33,820 nt of DNA from positions 1 through 33,820 of the forward strand of contig JALWCU010000252.1 of assembly GCA_027015275.1 (NCBI GenBank), written 5' to 3'. Origin of the DNA: Bacteroidales bacterium. Its GTDB lineage: Bacteria > Bacteroidota > Bacteroidia > Bacteroidales > S143-33. Made by a program: the position numbers and the translations under genes. Below are positions 8,775 to 18,073 of the stretch, in pieces; the first letter of the stretch is position 1; each line of letters opens with the position of its first letter. The notes under the pieces are model-generated. The model was given only the letters and a program-made list of their open reading frames with translations. It ran no database searches and was not told the DNA's origin.

Positions 8775-8809
8775 CAAAAAACAGTCTGCCACCTTTTGCA
8801 GTGACAGAC
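8775..8809 (-). terminator. Terminator-like hairpin between rpsD and rpoA (possible attenuator)
   Basis: On the minus strand GTCTGTCAC (8809-8801) pairs with GTGGCAGAC (8792-8784) in a 9-bp stem with one U-G wobble and an 8-nt loop, followed by TG and six T. This has the form of an intrinsic terminator but lies within the operon, 12 nt past the rpsD stop and upstream of the rpoA start at 8748. It may stop part of the transcription before rpoA and rplQ, or act as an RNA processing site. Confidence 0.55.
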
Positions 8810-8821
8810 CAAATGAACATA

Positions 8822-9430
8822 CTACTTAGAGTACAACTCTACAATAAGCAGCTCGTTAATATTCTCAGGAATCTCTTCACGTGTTGGACGATAAAGAAAT
8901 TTTCCTGCCAATAGATTCTCATCCCATTCCAACCAGGGATATTTATTTGCTCTCTTAGACTTAATAGAATCTTGTACTACTTCCAGAGTCTTTGATTTCT
9001 CACGAACTGCTATAATATCGCCTTCACTAACAAGATATGAAGGTATATTAACTATTTTACCGTTAACGAGTATATGCTTGTGCGAAACTAGCTGTCGTGC
9101 AGCTGGCCGAGACGGTGCTATACCCAGACGATAAACAACATTATCAAGACGTGATTCCAAGAGTTGCAGCAGGATTTCACCTGTCTTCCCCTTCATTCTC
9201 TGAGCCTTCTTAAAGAAGTTACGGAACTGACGCTCATACAAGCCATAGATGAACTTAGCTTTCTGCTTTTCGTTCAACTGCATGCCATAGACTGATTGCT
9301 TGCGACGTTTACGTGAACGGCCATGTAATCCAGGTGGATACTTACGACGTTCAAAATTCTTATCCGGTCCGTAAATAGGCTCACCGAAACGTCTTGCTAT
9401 CTTTGTTTTTGATCCTGTATATCTTCCCAT
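8822..9430 (-). CDS. rpsD: 30S ribosomal protein S4 (uS4)
   Basis: This 202-residue protein begins [21 protein letters not shown] and contains the S4 RNA-binding domain ([42 protein letters not shown], about residues 90-132). S4 starts assembly of the 30S subunit and in E. coli represses the alpha operon at the mRNA leader. The N-terminal zinc-binding cysteines found in some S4 proteins are absent. It lies 24 nt after rpsK. The spacer after it holds a terminator-like hairpin. Confidence 0.97.
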   Translation of the reverse strand: MGRYTGSKTKIARRFGEPIYGPDKNFERRKYPPGLHGRSRKRRKQSVYGMQLNEKQKAKFIYGLYERQFRNFFKKAQRMKGKTGEILLQLLESRLDNVVYRLGIAPSRPAARQLVSHKHILVNGKIVNIPSYLVSEGDIIAVREKSKTLEVVQDSIKSKRANKYPWLEWDENLLAGKFLYRPTREEIPENINELLIVELYSK

Positions 9431-9454
9431 GTCTGTAGTTTTTTAATTAAAATA

Positions 9455-9847
9455 TTATACACGACGACGTTTTGGTGGACGACAACCATTATGAGGTATT
9501 GGTGTAATGTCAATAATCTCTGTAACTTCTATCCCAGCTGCTGCGATTGCTCTTATAGCAGCCTCGCGTCCATTACCCGGTCCCTTAACAAAAACTTTTA
9601 CCTTTCTGAGACCAAGTGCATAAGCTTCTTTTGCACAATCTGTTGCTGCTACCTGTGCAGCGTAAGGTGTATTCTTCTTAGACCCTTTAAAGCCCATCTT
9701 ACCAGCTGAAGACCAGCTGATTGCCTGACCCTGAGTATTTGTCAAGGTAACGATTATATTATTGAACGAAGAATGAATATGGGCTTCACCAATAGGCTCA
9801 ACTACAACCTTCTTCTTACGTTTGGTCTGTTTTGTTTTCTTAGCCAT
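9455..9847 (-). CDS. rpsK: 30S ribosomal protein S11 (uS11)
   Basis: This 130-residue protein has the conserved core [20 protein letters not shown], the [20 protein letters not shown] loop and the C-terminal [14 protein letters not shown]11 shapes the platform of the 30S subunit and lies next to the mRNA exit; in Bacteroidota it takes part in burying the anti-Shine-Dalgarno tail of 16S rRNA. Nineteen bases separate it from rpsM. No ribosome-binding purine run is visible before its ATG. Confidence 0.97.
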   Translation of the reverse strand: MAKKTKQTKRKKKVVVEPIGEAHIHSSFNNIIVTLTNTQGQAISWSSAGKMGFKGSKKNTPYAAQVAATDCAKEAYALGLRKVKVFVKGPGNGREAAIRAIAAAGIEVTEIIDITPIPHNGCRPPKRRRV

Positions 9848-9866
9848 AGGATTAACTAAATTTTAA

Positions 9867-10244
9867 TTATTTACGAGGTGCTTTCTTCTTGTTAGCAACT
9901 GTCTTACGCTTACCTTTACGTGTACGGGCATTTGTCCTTGTACGCTGTCCTCTGACTGGTAATCCCTGACGATGACGAATCCCACGATAACAGCCTATCT
10001 CCATCAAACGCTTGATATTCATCTGTACGCGAGTACGCAAAGCACCTTCAAGTGTATAATCTGCAACAACTTGACGTATGCGTGCTATCTGCTCATCGTC
10101 CCACTCTTTAACCTTAAGCTCTGGGTCAACATTTGCCTTCTGAAGTATCTCATTTGCCCGAGAGCGCCCGATACCATAAATATATGTAAGCGCAATCTTG
10201 CCTCTTTTTTCTTTTGGTAAATCAACACCGACTATACGTGCCAT
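9867..10244 (-). CDS. rpsM: 30S ribosomal protein S13 (uS13)
   Basis: This 125-residue protein begins [26 protein letters not shown] and ends in the basic tail with RGLPVRG-like and [14 protein letters not shown] segments (here [20 protein letters not shown]). S13 sits in the 30S head and contacts the P-site tRNA and L5. It is the first gene after the promoter at 10293-10323 and so probably leads the alpha operon rpsM-rpsK-rpsD-rpoA-rplQ. Confidence 0.97.
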   Translation of the reverse strand: MARIVGVDLPKEKRGKIALTYIYGIGRSRANEILQKANVDPELKVKEWDDEQIARIRQVVADYTLEGALRTRVQMNIKRLMEIGCYRGIRHRQGLPVRGQRTRTNARTRKGKRKTVANKKKAPRK

Positions 10245-10292
10245 TTGTTAATGATTTGATTAAGTTAAACTTTTGTTTTTATAAGCAGAGTG

Positions 10293-10323
10293 CAAAATTA
10301 ATTTTTTAATCAAGAAAAACAAA
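10293..10323 (-). promoter_or_regulatory. Internal promoter between rpmJ and rpsM (alpha operon)
   Basis: On the minus strand TTTG (10323-10320) is followed after exactly 19 nt by TAATTTTG (10300-10293), a full match to the Bacteroides-type consensus. The start site would be near 10285, with a leader of about 40 nt before rpsM. The 95-nt rpmJ-rpsM spacer is the longest inside the cluster, consistent with a promoter here. Confidence 0.65.
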
Positions 10324-10339
10324 GAAATAATCATAAAAA

Positions 10340-10459
10340 TTATTTACCTTGACGCTGCTTAAAACGTGGGTTCTTCTTATTGATTATATACACTCTTCCC
10401 TTACGACGGACAATTTTGTCCTCTGGATGACGTTTTTTGACTGAAACTCTTACTTTCAT
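10340..10459 (-). CDS. rpmJ: 50S ribosomal protein L36 (bL36), cysteine-free
   Basis: A short frame of 39 codons reads [20 protein letters not shown] and continues through [19 protein letters not shown], clearly L36. L36 is a small protein of the large subunit. The classic form binds zinc through three cysteines and a histidine; here no cysteine remains, with Asp at the position (HPEDKIV) where relatives have Cys. It is therefore a zinc-free form. It follows infA by 26 nt and precedes the alpha operon promoter. Confidence 0.95.
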   Translation of the reverse strand: MKVRVSVKKRHPEDKIVRRKGRVYIINKKNPRFKQRQGK

Positions 10460-10485
10460 TTTATTTTGATTTTTACGTTTTTTAA

Positions 10486-10701
10486 CTATAAACGACGAAC
10501 AATTCGACCATTATTAAGGTCATAAGGACTCAACTCTACTCTGACTCTGTCGCCAGGTAAAATACGAATATAATTCATTCTCATCTTCCCAGATAAATGG
10601 GCTACTATTTCATGCCCCATATCCAACTTTACCCTAAAACGTCCATTTGCTAAAGCCTCTAAAACTTCTCCTTCTTGTACTATGTGTTTTTGTTTTGACA
10701 T
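10486..10701 (-). CDS. infA: Translation initiation factor IF-1
   Basis: From the ATG at 10701 this gives 71 residues, the normal IF-1 length, beginning [20 protein letters not shown] and containing the OB-fold core [31 protein letters not shown]-1 blocks the A site during initiation. The frame extends upstream to 10770, but the extra 23 residues have no family similarity and would overlap the end of map, so I reject them. It lies 16 nt after map. Confidence 0.96.
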   Translation of the reverse strand: MSKQKHIVQEGEVLEALANGRFRVKLDMGHEIVAHLSGKMRMNYIRILPGDRVRVELSPYDLNNGRIVRRL

Positions 10702-10717
10702 ATTATAATTTTTGTGT

Positions 10718-11512
10718 TTATGGTGCGCTAATATAATCATTTTGTTCAATAGCCTCGTAAATATAATCAAAAGTCGATAAAATATCAGGTTCTTTATCCC
10801 TTATTGCTATAGACAGCTCATAATGTGCCGACGGTTTGCCATCCGCTGTGCGCACTGTCCAGCCATCCTTCTCGATATATATGTCATGCTTCCCCATATT
10901 TACCATGGGTTCGATTGCTATTGTCATACCATTTTTCAATCTTTTCCCATATCCCCTGATACCATAATTTGGCACAGCAGGATCTTCGTGCAAATGTCTG
11001 CCTACGCCATGCCCCGTCAGTTCTCTTACCACAGAGAAACCAAATTTCTTAACGTAATTCTCTACAGTAAAACCTATATCACCAACCCTATTGCCGACTT
11101 TGGCTTGTTCTATTCCTCTATAAAGCGATTCTTTTGTCGCTTTCATCAGTGTCCATACCTGCTGCGGCACTTCGCCCACAGCATAAGTAAACGCACTATC
11201 AGAATAATATCCGCCTAAAATTATTCCAGAATCTATCGATACTATATCACCTTCCTTTATGACATAATCACCCGGGATACCGTGCACTACCACATCATTT
11301 ACAGAAATACAGAGGGTAGCAGGATACCCTCTGTAATGTAAGAAAGCTGGTTTACCACCATGATTTACTATAAAATCATAAGCTAATTTGTCTAATTCTA
11401 TTGTTTTCACACCTGGCTTTATATGCTTTGCCACCTCTGCATGTAACTGACCTAATAAAATGTTACTTTTTCGAATTAGCTCTATTTCTTCGTCGCTCTT
11501 AATAATTACCAT
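10718..11512 (-). CDS. map: Methionine aminopeptidase, type I
   Basis: This 264-residue enzyme removes the initiator methionine from new proteins. All five metal ligands can be placed: Asp94 (SIDSG), Asp105 (YSDSA), His168 ([13 protein letters not shown]), Glu201 (IAIEPM) and Glu232 (HYELSIAI); the catalytic His77 lies in VVVHGIPG. There is no N-terminal zinc-finger or SH3 extension, so it is the short bacterial form. It follows secY by 11 nt; the adk gene found between secY and map in many other phyla is missing, as in other Bacteroidota. Confidence 0.96.
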   Translation of the reverse strand: MVIIKSDEEIELIRKSNILLGQLHAEVAKHIKPGVKTIELDKLAYDFIVNHGGKPAFLHYRGYPATLCISVNDVVVHGIPGDYVIKEGDIVSIDSGIILGGYYSDSAFTYAVGEVPQQVWTLMKATKESLYRGIEQAKVGNRVGDIGFTVENYVKKFGFSVVRELTGHGVGRHLHEDPAVPNYGIRGYGKRLKNGMTIAIEPMVNMGKHDIYIEKDGWTVRTADGKPSAHYELSIAIRDKEPDILSTFDYIYEAIEQNDYISAP

Positions 11513-11523
11513 TTTCTTTCTCT

Positions 11524-12858
11524 TTATAAGGCTGCTCCATAGCCATATCGTGTTCTTGCAGCACTATTAGATAGAATGCCATCATAATGACGCATCTTCA
11601 TGTGTGCATCAATCTGCTGCAATGTATCCAATATAACGCCTACAAGGATCAACAAAGATGTTCCGCCATAAAAAGCAGCAAATGCTCTGTTAACCCCAAG
11701 TTTTGTGGCAAATGCCGGCAGTATTGCGATAATTGCCAAAAGTATTGATCCAGGTAAAGTTATTTTAGACAAAATAGAATCAATATACTCAACAGTCTGT
11801 TTCCCTGGTTTTACACCGGGGATAAAGCCACCATTTCTCTTCAAATCATCTGCTATCTGCTGTGGGTTAATTATTACTGCCGTATAAAAATATGTAAAAA
11901 GAATTACCAATATTGCAAAGGTGAAATTATACCAGAATCCTGTAAAGTCGGAAAATGCAGCACCAATACCGCTCAATGTCTGTGACTTAAATCCCGTGAG
12001 CATTACAGGAAAAAACATCAAAGCTTGAGCAAAGATAATAGGCATAACACCTGCCGCATTGACTTTCAAAGGAATATACTGTCGCACGCCACCATACACC
12101 CTATTGCCCACAACACGCTTAGCATACTGCACTGGAATACGGCGAACTCCTTGTATCAACAAGACTGAGAACATAAAGACCAAGTAAAGTACTACCAGCT
12201 CAACTACGAATATTACAAGACCTCCTCCTGATACTTCCAGACGTGCTGCAAATTCATAAGAAAATGCAGCGGGAAGTCGCGCTATAATACCAATCATGAT
12301 AAGCAATGAAATACCATTACCAATACCACGCTCTGTAATCTTCTCACCCAGCCACATGACGAAGATTGTACCAGCTGTCAATAAAAGCACAGAACTTATC
12401 CAGAATAATTTGTAATTCATAACTATTGCCGGTCCGACTGTGTTCTGCAAATTAACAATATAAGCAGGTGCTTGGAAAAGCAAAATACCTACTGTTAACC
12501 AACGTGTATATTGATTAAGCTTACGCCTACCACTCTCTCCTTCGTTCTGTAACTTCTGGAAATAAGGTACTGCCAACCCCAACAATTGTATAACAATCGA
12601 TGCTGAGATATATGGCATAATACCAAGGGCAAAGATCGAAGCATTAGCAAAGGCTCCTCCCGAAAACATATTCAAAAGCGACATAATGCCACCCTGAGTC
12701 TGCTGACGCAAACCTTGTAACTGATGCGGATCGATTCCTGGTAATACTACATGAGCACCAAAACGATAGACAAGAATAAATCCAAGTGTTATTAAAATTT
12801 TCTGACGTAGGTCTTCAATTTTAAAGATATTCTTGATTATTTCAATTAACTTTTTCAT
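11524..12858 (-). CDS. secY: Protein translocase channel subunit SecY
   Basis: This 444-residue protein has the ten membrane helices expected of SecY and typical segments: KILITLGFILVYRFGAHVVLPGID at the first helix, the plug-region GGAFANASIFALGIMPYISASI, and RGIGNGISLLIMIGII. The C-terminal cytosolic loops (NPQQIADDLKRNGGFIPGVKPG) bind SecA and the ribosome. It forms the inner-membrane export channel with SecE and SecG. It lies 23 nt after rplO in the spc part of the cluster, the usual position. Confidence 0.97.
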   Translation of the reverse strand: MKKLIEIIKNIFKIEDLRQKILITLGFILVYRFGAHVVLPGIDPHQLQGLRQQTQGGIMSLLNMFSGGAFANASIFALGIMPYISASIVIQLLGLAVPYFQKLQNEGESGRRKLNQYTRWLTVGILLFQAPAYIVNLQNTVGPAIVMNYKLFWISSVLLLTAGTIFVMWLGEKITERGIGNGISLLIMIGIIARLPAAFSYEFAARLEVSGGGLVIFVVELVVLYLVFMFSVLLIQGVRRIPVQYAKRVVGNRVYGGVRQYIPLKVNAAGVMPIIFAQALMFFPVMLTGFKSQTLSGIGAAFSDFTGFWYNFTFAILVILFTYFYTAVIINPQQIADDLKRNGGFIPGVKPGKQTVEYIDSILSKITLPGSILLAIIAILPAFATKLGVNRAFAAFYGGTSLLILVGVILDTLQQIDAHMKMRHYDGILSNSAARTRYGYGAAL

Positions 12859-12881
12859 CTCTACGAGAATTACGCGTTTAA

Positions 12882-13328
12882 TTAGATAATGATAGCTTTG
12901 CCATCGAGTGATTCTATTGCTTGCTTAGCTGTTTTTGAGAAAGCATGGGCGTGTACTTCGAGCTTTTTAGTAATTTGTCCTCTTCCCAGAATTTTTACTT
13001 TATCATTTTTAGAAATAATTCCAGCTTTTCTCAGCACTTCTTCATCTATTTTGTCAACACCCATGCGCTCTGCCACGCGCTCAAGTGTATCGAGGTTAAC
13101 AGCACGATATTCTACACGGTTACGATTTTTAAAGCCAAACTTAGGCGCACGACGAATGAAAGGCATCTGTCCGCCTTCGAAACCGATCTTATCGCTGTAA
13201 CCTGAGCGTGACTTATGGCCTTTATTACCACGAGTAGCAGTCCCTCCATGACCACTACCCTCGCCACGTCCTATTCTTTTGCTTCTTTTGACTGCCCCTC
13301 TGGCAGGTTTGAGATTACTCAGATCCAT
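12882..13328 (-). CDS. rplO: 50S ribosomal protein L15 (uL15)
   Basis: This 148-residue protein begins MDLSNLKPARGAVKRSKRIGRGEGSGHGGTATRG, the Gly- and Arg-rich extension that threads into 23S rRNA, followed by FEGGQMPFIRRAPKFGF and the C-terminal globular domain (VKILGRGQITKKLEVHAHAFS). It sits between rpmD and secY. Confidence 0.97.
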   Translation of the reverse strand: MDLSNLKPARGAVKRSKRIGRGEGSGHGGTATRGNKGHKSRSGYSDKIGFEGGQMPFIRRAPKFGFKNRNRVEYRAVNLDTLERVAERMGVDKIDEEVLRKAGIISKNDKVKILGRGQITKKLEVHAHAFSKTAKQAIESLDGKAIII

Positions 13329-13343
13329 AGCTTAATTTCATTT

Positions 13344-13529
13344 TTAATTTTCCACCTTTTCTACTTTAACAAGATGCTTAACCTTATTAACCATCCCCAG
13401 AATCTGTGGGGTAGCTTCGTGGATAACACTGTGATTAACGCGTTTGAGCCCCAATGCCTTAACAGTAAGTTTCTGTTTCTTGGGCATATCAATAATACTG
13501 CGTACTTGTGTAATTTTTATCTTTTCCAT
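13344..13529 (-). CDS. rpmD: 50S ribosomal protein L30 (uL30)
   Basis: This 61-residue protein begins MEKIKITQVRSIIDMPKKQK and has the typical LGLKRVNHSVIHEATPQILGMVNKVKHLVKVE core. Length and order (between rpsE and rplO) are normal for the short bacterial form. Confidence 0.95.
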   Translation of the reverse strand: MEKIKITQVRSIIDMPKKQKLTVKALGLKRVNHSVIHEATPQILGMVNKVKHLVKVEKVEN

Positions 13530-13542
13530 TTTACTCAGATTA

Positions 13543-14058
13543 TTATCCGTTAAAAACTTTATTTACTGGCACACCACGCTGCTCCGCGATAGTATATGCA
13601 TCTCTAAGCTCACTGAGAGCCTGAATAGTAGCCTTAACTACATTATGAGGGTTAGATGACCCCTTAGACTTAGCCAATACATCCTGTACGCCTGCGCTCT
13701 CGAGAACAGCACGCATAACGCCACCGGCTTTAACACCAGTACCTGGAGCTGCGGGCTTAATCAAAACACGTGCAGCACCGTACTTAGCTTCTTGCTCATG
13801 AGGAATTGTTCCTTTAATAATTGGCACTTTTATAAGGTTTTTCTTAGCCTTTTCTACCGCTTTTGCAATAGCAGCAGTAACCTCCTTGGCCTTCCCCAAT
13901 CCATAACCAACAATTCCGTCTTCATTACCAACAACTACAAGAGCTGAGAAACTGATAGTACGTCCGCCCTTAGTAACCTTTGTTACACGCTTGATAGTAA
14001 CCAAACGGTCTTTTAATTCAAGGTCACTTATATTTAATCTTCTACTTGTTGTTGCCAT
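13543..14058 (-). CDS. rpsE: 30S ribosomal protein S5 (uS5)
   Basis: This 171-residue protein has the N-terminal RNA-binding domain ([30 protein letters not shown]) and the C-terminal domain with [24 protein letters not shown] and [22 protein letters not shown]5 lines the mRNA entry channel and affects translation accuracy. It follows rplR by 18 nt. Confidence 0.97.
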   Translation of the reverse strand: MATTSRRLNISDLELKDRLVTIKRVTKVTKGGRTISFSALVVVGNEDGIVGYGLGKAKEVTAAIAKAVEKAKKNLIKVPIIKGTIPHEQEAKYGAARVLIKPAAPGTGVKAGGVMRAVLESAGVQDVLAKSKGSSNPHNVVKATIQALSELRDAYTIAEQRGVPVNKVFNG

Positions 14059-14076
14059 ATACTTTCAAATTTAGTG

Positions 14077-14442
14077 TTATAATATTAAACCACCTTCACG
14101 GGCACCATCTGCAAGAGCCTTAACTCTGCCATGGTATTTATATCCATTACGATCGAACACAACGTTTGTTGTACCAGCTTGTTTAGCTTTCTGAGCCAAA
14201 AGTTGACCAACCATCTTAGCTTGTTCGGTCTTAGATTTACCTTCAAGCTGACCGGCCAATTCCTTAGAACGTGTTGAAGCTTCTACAATAGTACGTCCAG
14301 CTTCATCGTCTATAAGCTGTGCATAAATATGCTTATTACTCCTGAAGACCGTGAGCCTCGGGCGCTCTGGAGTACCATGTATTTTTTTCCTTATGCGACG
14401 CTTTATCTTGAGTCTTCTCTTTACTTTTTCTGCAAGAGCCAT
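14077..14442 (-). CDS. rplR: 50S ribosomal protein L18 (uL18)
   Basis: This 121-residue protein carries [43 protein letters not shown] and ends [24 protein letters not shown], both diagnostic of L18, the 5S rRNA-binding protein of the central protuberance. It lies 27 nt after rplF. Confidence 0.97.
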   Translation of the reverse strand: MALAEKVKRRLKIKRRIRKKIHGTPERPRLTVFRSNKHIYAQLIDDEAGRTIVEASTRSKELAGQLEGKSKTEQAKMVGQLLAQKAKQAGTTNVVFDRNGYKYHGRVKALADGAREGGLIL

Positions 14443-14469
14443 TTTAGTTTGATTTAAAAAGTTTAAACA

Positions 14470-15030
14470 TTAAGCAGCACCAGACTTACCTTGCTTACGG
14501 CGAATTTCCTCGCCTACAAAGCGGATACCTTTGCCCTTATATGGTTCAGGTAGTCTAAATGAACGTATCTTTGCAGCCACCTGTCCCAGCAGCTGTTTGT
14601 CATAAGAAGTAAGTGTAACTATCGGATTTCCACGACGTTCCTGTTGTACTTCTACTTTTACTTCGGGTGCTATCTCCATCAGGATATTATGTGAATATCC
14701 AAGGTTCATGTCCAAGAGCTGACCATTGACCGAAGCCTTGTAGCCAACTCCGATAAGCTCCAGCTGAACCTTAAAACCTTCTGAAACGCCCTTTACCATA
14801 TTGTTTATTAATGAACGATAAAGACCGTGCATTGACTTATGGTGCTTTGCATCAGAAGGGCGCTGTAATCTTATTTCCTTTTTCTCTTTATCAATCTCCA
14901 CAGTTATATCAGGATGCACTTTCTGCTCCAACTTACCAAGTTTTCCCTTAACTGTAACCACATTGTTTTTATCAACGCTAACTTCTACACCCTCTGGTAT
15001 TGGTATGGGTAATTTACCTATACGTGACAT
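14470..15030 (-). CDS. rplF: 50S ribosomal protein L6 (uL6)
   Basis: This 186-residue protein begins MSRIGKLPIPIPEGVEVSV and has the two repeated L6 domains; the C-terminal signature PEPYKGKGIRFVGEEIRRKQGKSG is intact. L6 lies near the factor-binding region, where EF-G docks. It follows rpsH by 20 nt. Confidence 0.97.
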   Translation of the reverse strand: MSRIGKLPIPIPEGVEVSVDKNNVVTVKGKLGKLEQKVHPDITVEIDKEKKEIRLQRPSDAKHHKSMHGLYRSLINNMVKGVSEGFKVQLELIGVGYKASVNGQLLDMNLGYSHNILMEIAPEVKVEVQQERRGNPIVTLTSYDKQLLGQVAAKIRSFRLPEPYKGKGIRFVGEEIRRKQGKSGAA

Positions 15031-15050
15031 ATTACCTTACTTTTTCAGGT

Positions 15051-15449
15051 TTAATAAACATAGCATAAAACTTCTCCACCGATACCCAAAGTGCGGGCTT
15101 CCTTATCGGTCATAACTCCCTGGGATGTGGATAAAATAGCGATACCAAGCCCATTCAAAACTCTTGGCAATTGATCCTTACCAACATATTTACGGTGGCC
15201 TGGTTTACTTACTCGCTTTAGATTCTTAATGGCAGGGGTGCTTGTTATCGGATGATATTTCAAAGCAATTTTTATTGTTCCCTGCGGACCATTATCATCA
15301 AACTTGTAACTTAAGATATATCCTTTGTCAAAAAGTATCTTAGTTATCTCTTTCTTCAAATTTGAAGCTGGTATTTCAACTACCTTATGACCTGCTCTAA
15401 TAGCATTACGTATTCTTGTCAGGTAATCAGCAATTGGATCTGCATACAT
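15051..15449 (-). CDS. rpsH: 30S ribosomal protein S8 (uS8)
   Basis: This 132-residue protein begins [21 protein letters not shown] and ends in the S8 C-terminal signature with [34 protein letters not shown]8 binds the centre of 16S rRNA early in assembly and in E. coli represses the spc operon by binding its mRNA near rplE. I do not see a clear copy of that target here. Confidence 0.97.
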   Translation of the reverse strand: MYADPIADYLTRIRNAIRAGHKVVEIPASNLKKEITKILFDKGYILSYKFDDNGPQGTIKIALKYHPITSTPAIKNLKRVSKPGHRKYVGKDQLPRVLNGLGIAILSTSQGVMTDKEARTLGIGGEVLCYVY

Positions 15450-15470
15450 AACTTTGCGTTTTTAAAAATT

Positions 15471-15758
15471 TTACCAACTTGCCTTTTTAACTCCAGGGAT
15501 AAGACCCTGAGAAGCTAAACGACGAAATTCAATACGGTTGATACCGAATTGACGCATATAAGCACGTGGACGTCCACTAATACGACAACGGTTACGAGCT
15601 CTAACAGGCGATGAGTTACGTGGCAAATGTTGCAACTCAAACATTGCTTCCAGATCGCCTTGTTTAACTCGTTTCTTGAGCTCGGCACGCTTAGCAGCGT
15701 ACTTCTCTGCTAAACGACGACGCTTTACGTCACGGGCTTTTATTGATTCTTTAGCCAT
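15471..15758 (-). CDS. rpsN: 30S ribosomal protein S14 (uS14), zinc-free form
   Basis: This 95-residue protein begins [20 protein letters not shown] and ends [17 protein letters not shown]. The core [27 protein letters not shown] has one cysteine where the zinc-binding form has four, and the length is that of the longer zinc-free class. It follows rplE by 28 nt. Confidence 0.96.
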   Translation of the reverse strand: MAKESIKARDVKRRRLAEKYAAKRAELKKRVKQGDLEAMFELQHLPRNSSPVRARNRCRISGRPRAYMRQFGINRIEFRRLASQGLIPGVKKASW

Positions 15759-15786
15759 AATAACTTCTGTTTAATTGGTTTAAACA

Positions 15787-16356
15787 TTACTTTTTAAAGG
15801 GCATTCCAAATGCTTCTAACAAAGCATAGCCTTCTTCATCTGTCTTGGCCGTGGTTACAAAGGTAATATTCATACCATTAATTTTGTAAATATTTTCCAG
15901 GTCAATTTCTGGGAAAATAATTTGCTCTTCAACGCCCATGGTATAATTACCACGTCCATCAAGCTTATTAGGCAGCCCGTTAAAGTCCTTGATACGTGGG
16001 ATAGCAGCAGCAATGAGACGTTCCATAAACTCATACATGCGATCTCCACGTAATGTAACACGAGCACCTATATCACGGCCCTTACGCAACTTAAAATTAT
16101 GAATATCCTTCTTAGCTTTAGTAGGAACAGCACGCTGACCAGCAATAGCTGTCAGCTCGTCAAGAGCTACTTCCAGGACACGTTTATCCTGGAGAGCTTT
16201 ACCCAACCCCATGTTAATAACAATCTTTTCCAAGCGAGGTACCTGCATAATAGACTTATACTCAAAACGTTTCATAAGAGCAGGCACTATCTCCTCCTTA
16301 TACTTACGCTTGTAATTGGGTACGTATTTCTGTTGTTTTGTTTTCTTAGCAGCCAT
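15787..16356 (-). CDS. rplE: 50S ribosomal protein L5 (uL5)
   Basis: I start at the ATG at 16356 (189 residues, [20 protein letters not shown]). The codon just upstream is GTG and would add only one residue. The ATG overlaps the rplX stop as TGATG, so the two are translationally coupled. The L5 core is clear: [42 protein letters not shown], and [15 protein letters not shown] at the end. L5 binds 5S rRNA and contacts S13 and P-site tRNA. Confidence 0.96.
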   Translation of the reverse strand: MAAKKTKQQKYVPNYKRKYKEEIVPALMKRFEYKSIMQVPRLEKIVINMGLGKALQDKRVLEVALDELTAIAGQRAVPTKAKKDIHNFKLRKGRDIGARVTLRGDRMYEFMERLIAAAIPRIKDFNGLPNKLDGRGNYTMGVEEQIIFPEIDLENIYKINGMNITFVTTAKTDEEGYALLEAFGMPFKK

Positions 16357-16688
16357 CACTTAAGTTCTACTTTATTTGATGATTTTTTTGAATAACGAAC
16401 AAGTTTGCCAGTCTGAGGATCACGGCGGCGGCCAATTCGTGTTGGCTCGCCAGTCTCTGGGCAGATAGGCAGCACATTAGAAATATCTATAGGTGCTTCC
16501 TGCTCAACGATATTACTCTGCTGATCCTGGCTTGTAGGCTTTTTGTGCTTAAAAACGATATTAACACCTTCGACAATAACCTTGTTTTTCTTGGGTAATA
16601 CCTTAAGCACACGCCCTTGCTTACCTCTGTCGTCTCCGGCGATAACCTGTACTATGTCGCCTTTTTTAACATGTAATTTTCTTGGCAT
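16356..16688 (-). CDS. rplX: 50S ribosomal protein L24 (uL24)
   Basis: This 110-residue protein begins [20 protein letters not shown] with the KOW motif ([34 protein letters not shown]), then [24 protein letters not shown]24 starts 50S assembly at the 5' end of 23S rRNA. Its stop codon overlaps the rplE start by one base. Confidence 0.97.
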   Translation of the reverse strand: MPRKLHVKKGDIVQVIAGDDRGKQGRVLKVLPKKNKVIVEGVNIVFKHKKPTSQDQQSNIVEQEAPIDISNVLPICPETGEPTRIGRRRDPQTGKLVRYSKKSSNKVELK

Positions 16689-16706
16689 GGCTTTAAAAAT
16701 TAATAA

Positions 16707-17075
16707 TTACAAAACTTCTGGAGCTAAAGAAACAATTTTCATATAGCCTCTAGCTCTCAATTCACGAGGAATAGGACCAAAAATACGGGTCCCTTTAAGT
16801 TCACCAGTTTTACTTATCAGGACGACGGCGTTGTCATCAAAACGTATGAATGAGCCGTCGGGACGACGTACTTCTTTTTTAGTACGTACGACAACAGCGT
16901 GATAAATCTCTCCCTTCTTGACATTAGACTTTGGGAGATATTCCCGTACACTGACGACTATACGGTCTCCAATAGTGGCGTAATTTTTACCTGTGCCACC
17001 GAGAATGCCGATACATCTTACCTTTTTTGCACCGCTGTTGTCGGCAACGTTTAAGATTGTTTCTCTCTGTATCAT
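16707..17075 (-). CDS. rplN: 50S ribosomal protein L14 (uL14)
   Basis: This 122-residue protein begins [27 protein letters not shown] and ends [25 protein letters not shown]; the length is that of the family. L14 lies at the subunit interface and bridges to 16S rRNA. Only two bases separate it from rpsQ. Confidence 0.98.
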   Translation of the reverse strand: MIQRETILNVADNSGAKKVRCIGILGGTGKNYATIGDRIVVSVREYLPKSNVKKGEIYHAVVVRTKKEVRRPDGSFIRFDDNAVVLISKTGELKGTRIFGPIPRELRARGYMKIVSLAPEVL

Positions 17076-17077
17076 AG

Positions 17078-17344
17078 TTACTTAGCTCTTTCGATTATTT
17101 CTACAAGACGCCAACGTTTACGCCTGCTAAGAGGCCTGGTTTCCATAATGCGAACGGTGTCGCCAATATGAGCATCATTATTTTCGTCGTGTGCAAGATA
17201 TTTCTTACGACGTGTAATAAACTTACCGTATTTAGGGTGTTTCATACGGCGCACTACCTCAACTGCTATGGTTTTATCCATCTTATCGCTTACTACGACA
17301 CCGACGCGCTGCTTGCGCATTGGACGAGTTGATTTGTTTTCCAT
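17078..17344 (-). CDS. rpsQ: 30S ribosomal protein S17 (uS17)
   Basis: This 88-residue protein carries [45 protein letters not shown] and [23 protein letters not shown], the OB-fold and signature of S17. It is tightly packed between rpmC (11 nt) and rplN (2 nt). Confidence 0.97.
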   Translation of the reverse strand: MENKSTRPMRKQRVGVVVSDKMDKTIAVEVVRRMKHPKYGKFITRRKKYLAHDENNDAHIGDTVRIMETRPLSRRKRWRLVEIIERAK

Positions 17345-17355
17345 AACTCAAACAA

Positions 17356-17592
17356 TTACTTTTTTTTGTTCTTCTTTTTTGGCCTTCTCAAACCAGGGTT
17401 TTCAGCCAATTCACGCTGACGAAGCTCTGTCAAAAGACGAGCGACCAAGCGCTTTGTATTTCTAATCTCATGTGTATTCTCCAGCGGAGAAATTGCATGA
17501 GTAAGACGCAACTGAGCCAAATGCTGCTTTTCATCTTTTACCATCTCGCGTAGCTCCTGTGTAGTGAGCTCACGTAATTCCTTCATTTTCAT
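17356..17592 (-). CDS. rpmC: 50S ribosomal protein L29 (uL29)
   Basis: This 78-residue protein begins MKMKELRELTTQELREMVKD and contains HAISPLENTHEIRNTKRLVARLLTELRQRE, the L29 helical hairpin. The C-terminus adds a lysine-rich tail (RRPKKKNKKK) that makes it longer than the usual 60-65 residues. The ATG two codons in (17586) is an equally possible start. L29 sits at the tunnel exit next to L23. Confidence 0.94.
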   Translation of the reverse strand: MKMKELRELTTQELREMVKDEKQHLAQLRLTHAISPLENTHEIRNTKRLVARLLTELRQRELAENPGLRRPKKKNKKK

Positions 17593-17612
17593 GAGACCAA
17601 TGATTTTTTAAT

Positions 17613-18032
17613 TTACTCGTGATAATCACGACGAACAATGAACTTGGTTCTAACCGGTAATTTCTGAGCACCTAAACGCAAAGCTTCCTGTGCTATTTCC
17701 TTGCTCACTCCTTCGATCTCAAAAATAATACGTCCCGGGGTAACTCTTGCAACATACTGATCAATGTCACCTTTACCTTTACCCATACGTACTTCAGCAG
17801 GTTTACTAGTTATAGGTTTATCAGGGAAAATACGTATCCAGACTTTACCCTGACGCTTCATATAACGAGTTATTGCCTGACGGGCAGCCTCTATTTGACG
17901 GGCGGTTATCCATTTAGTATCAAGGGTCTTAAGACCAAAGCTACCAAAAGCCAGCTGGCTTCCTCGCCATGAGATACCCTTCATCTTGCCCCTCTGCTGC
18001 TTGCGATATTTTAGCTTTTTAGGTTGTAACAT
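17613..18032 (-). CDS. rplP: 50S ribosomal protein L16 (uL16)
   Basis: This 139-residue protein begins [20 protein letters not shown] and has [48 protein letters not shown], the L16 signature, including the loop whose arginine reaches towards the A-site tRNA. It follows rpsC by 41 nt. Confidence 0.98.
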   Translation of the reverse strand: MLQPKKLKYRKQQRGKMKGISWRGSQLAFGSFGLKTLDTKWITARQIEAARQAITRYMKRQGKVWIRIFPDKPITSKPAEVRMGKGKGDIDQYVARVTPGRIIFEIEGVSKEIAQEALRLGAQKLPVRTKFIVRRDYHE

Positions 18033-18073
18033 AGCTTGTTAATTTGATAGTTCAACAAATTTGTTTAAACGAA

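Noticed and set aside
8749-8820. 24-codon upstream extension of rpoA from an ATG at 8820
   Set aside because: It has no similarity to alpha subunits, contains the terminator-like hairpin, and the ATG at 8748 gives the expected start [13 protein letters not shown].
10702-10770. 23-codon upstream extension of infA
   Set aside because: It would overlap map and would lengthen a protein whose family size is fixed near 71 residues.
16357-16359. GTG start for rplE one codon upstream
   Set aside because: The next codon is ATG and overlaps the rplX stop in the common TGATG arrangement.
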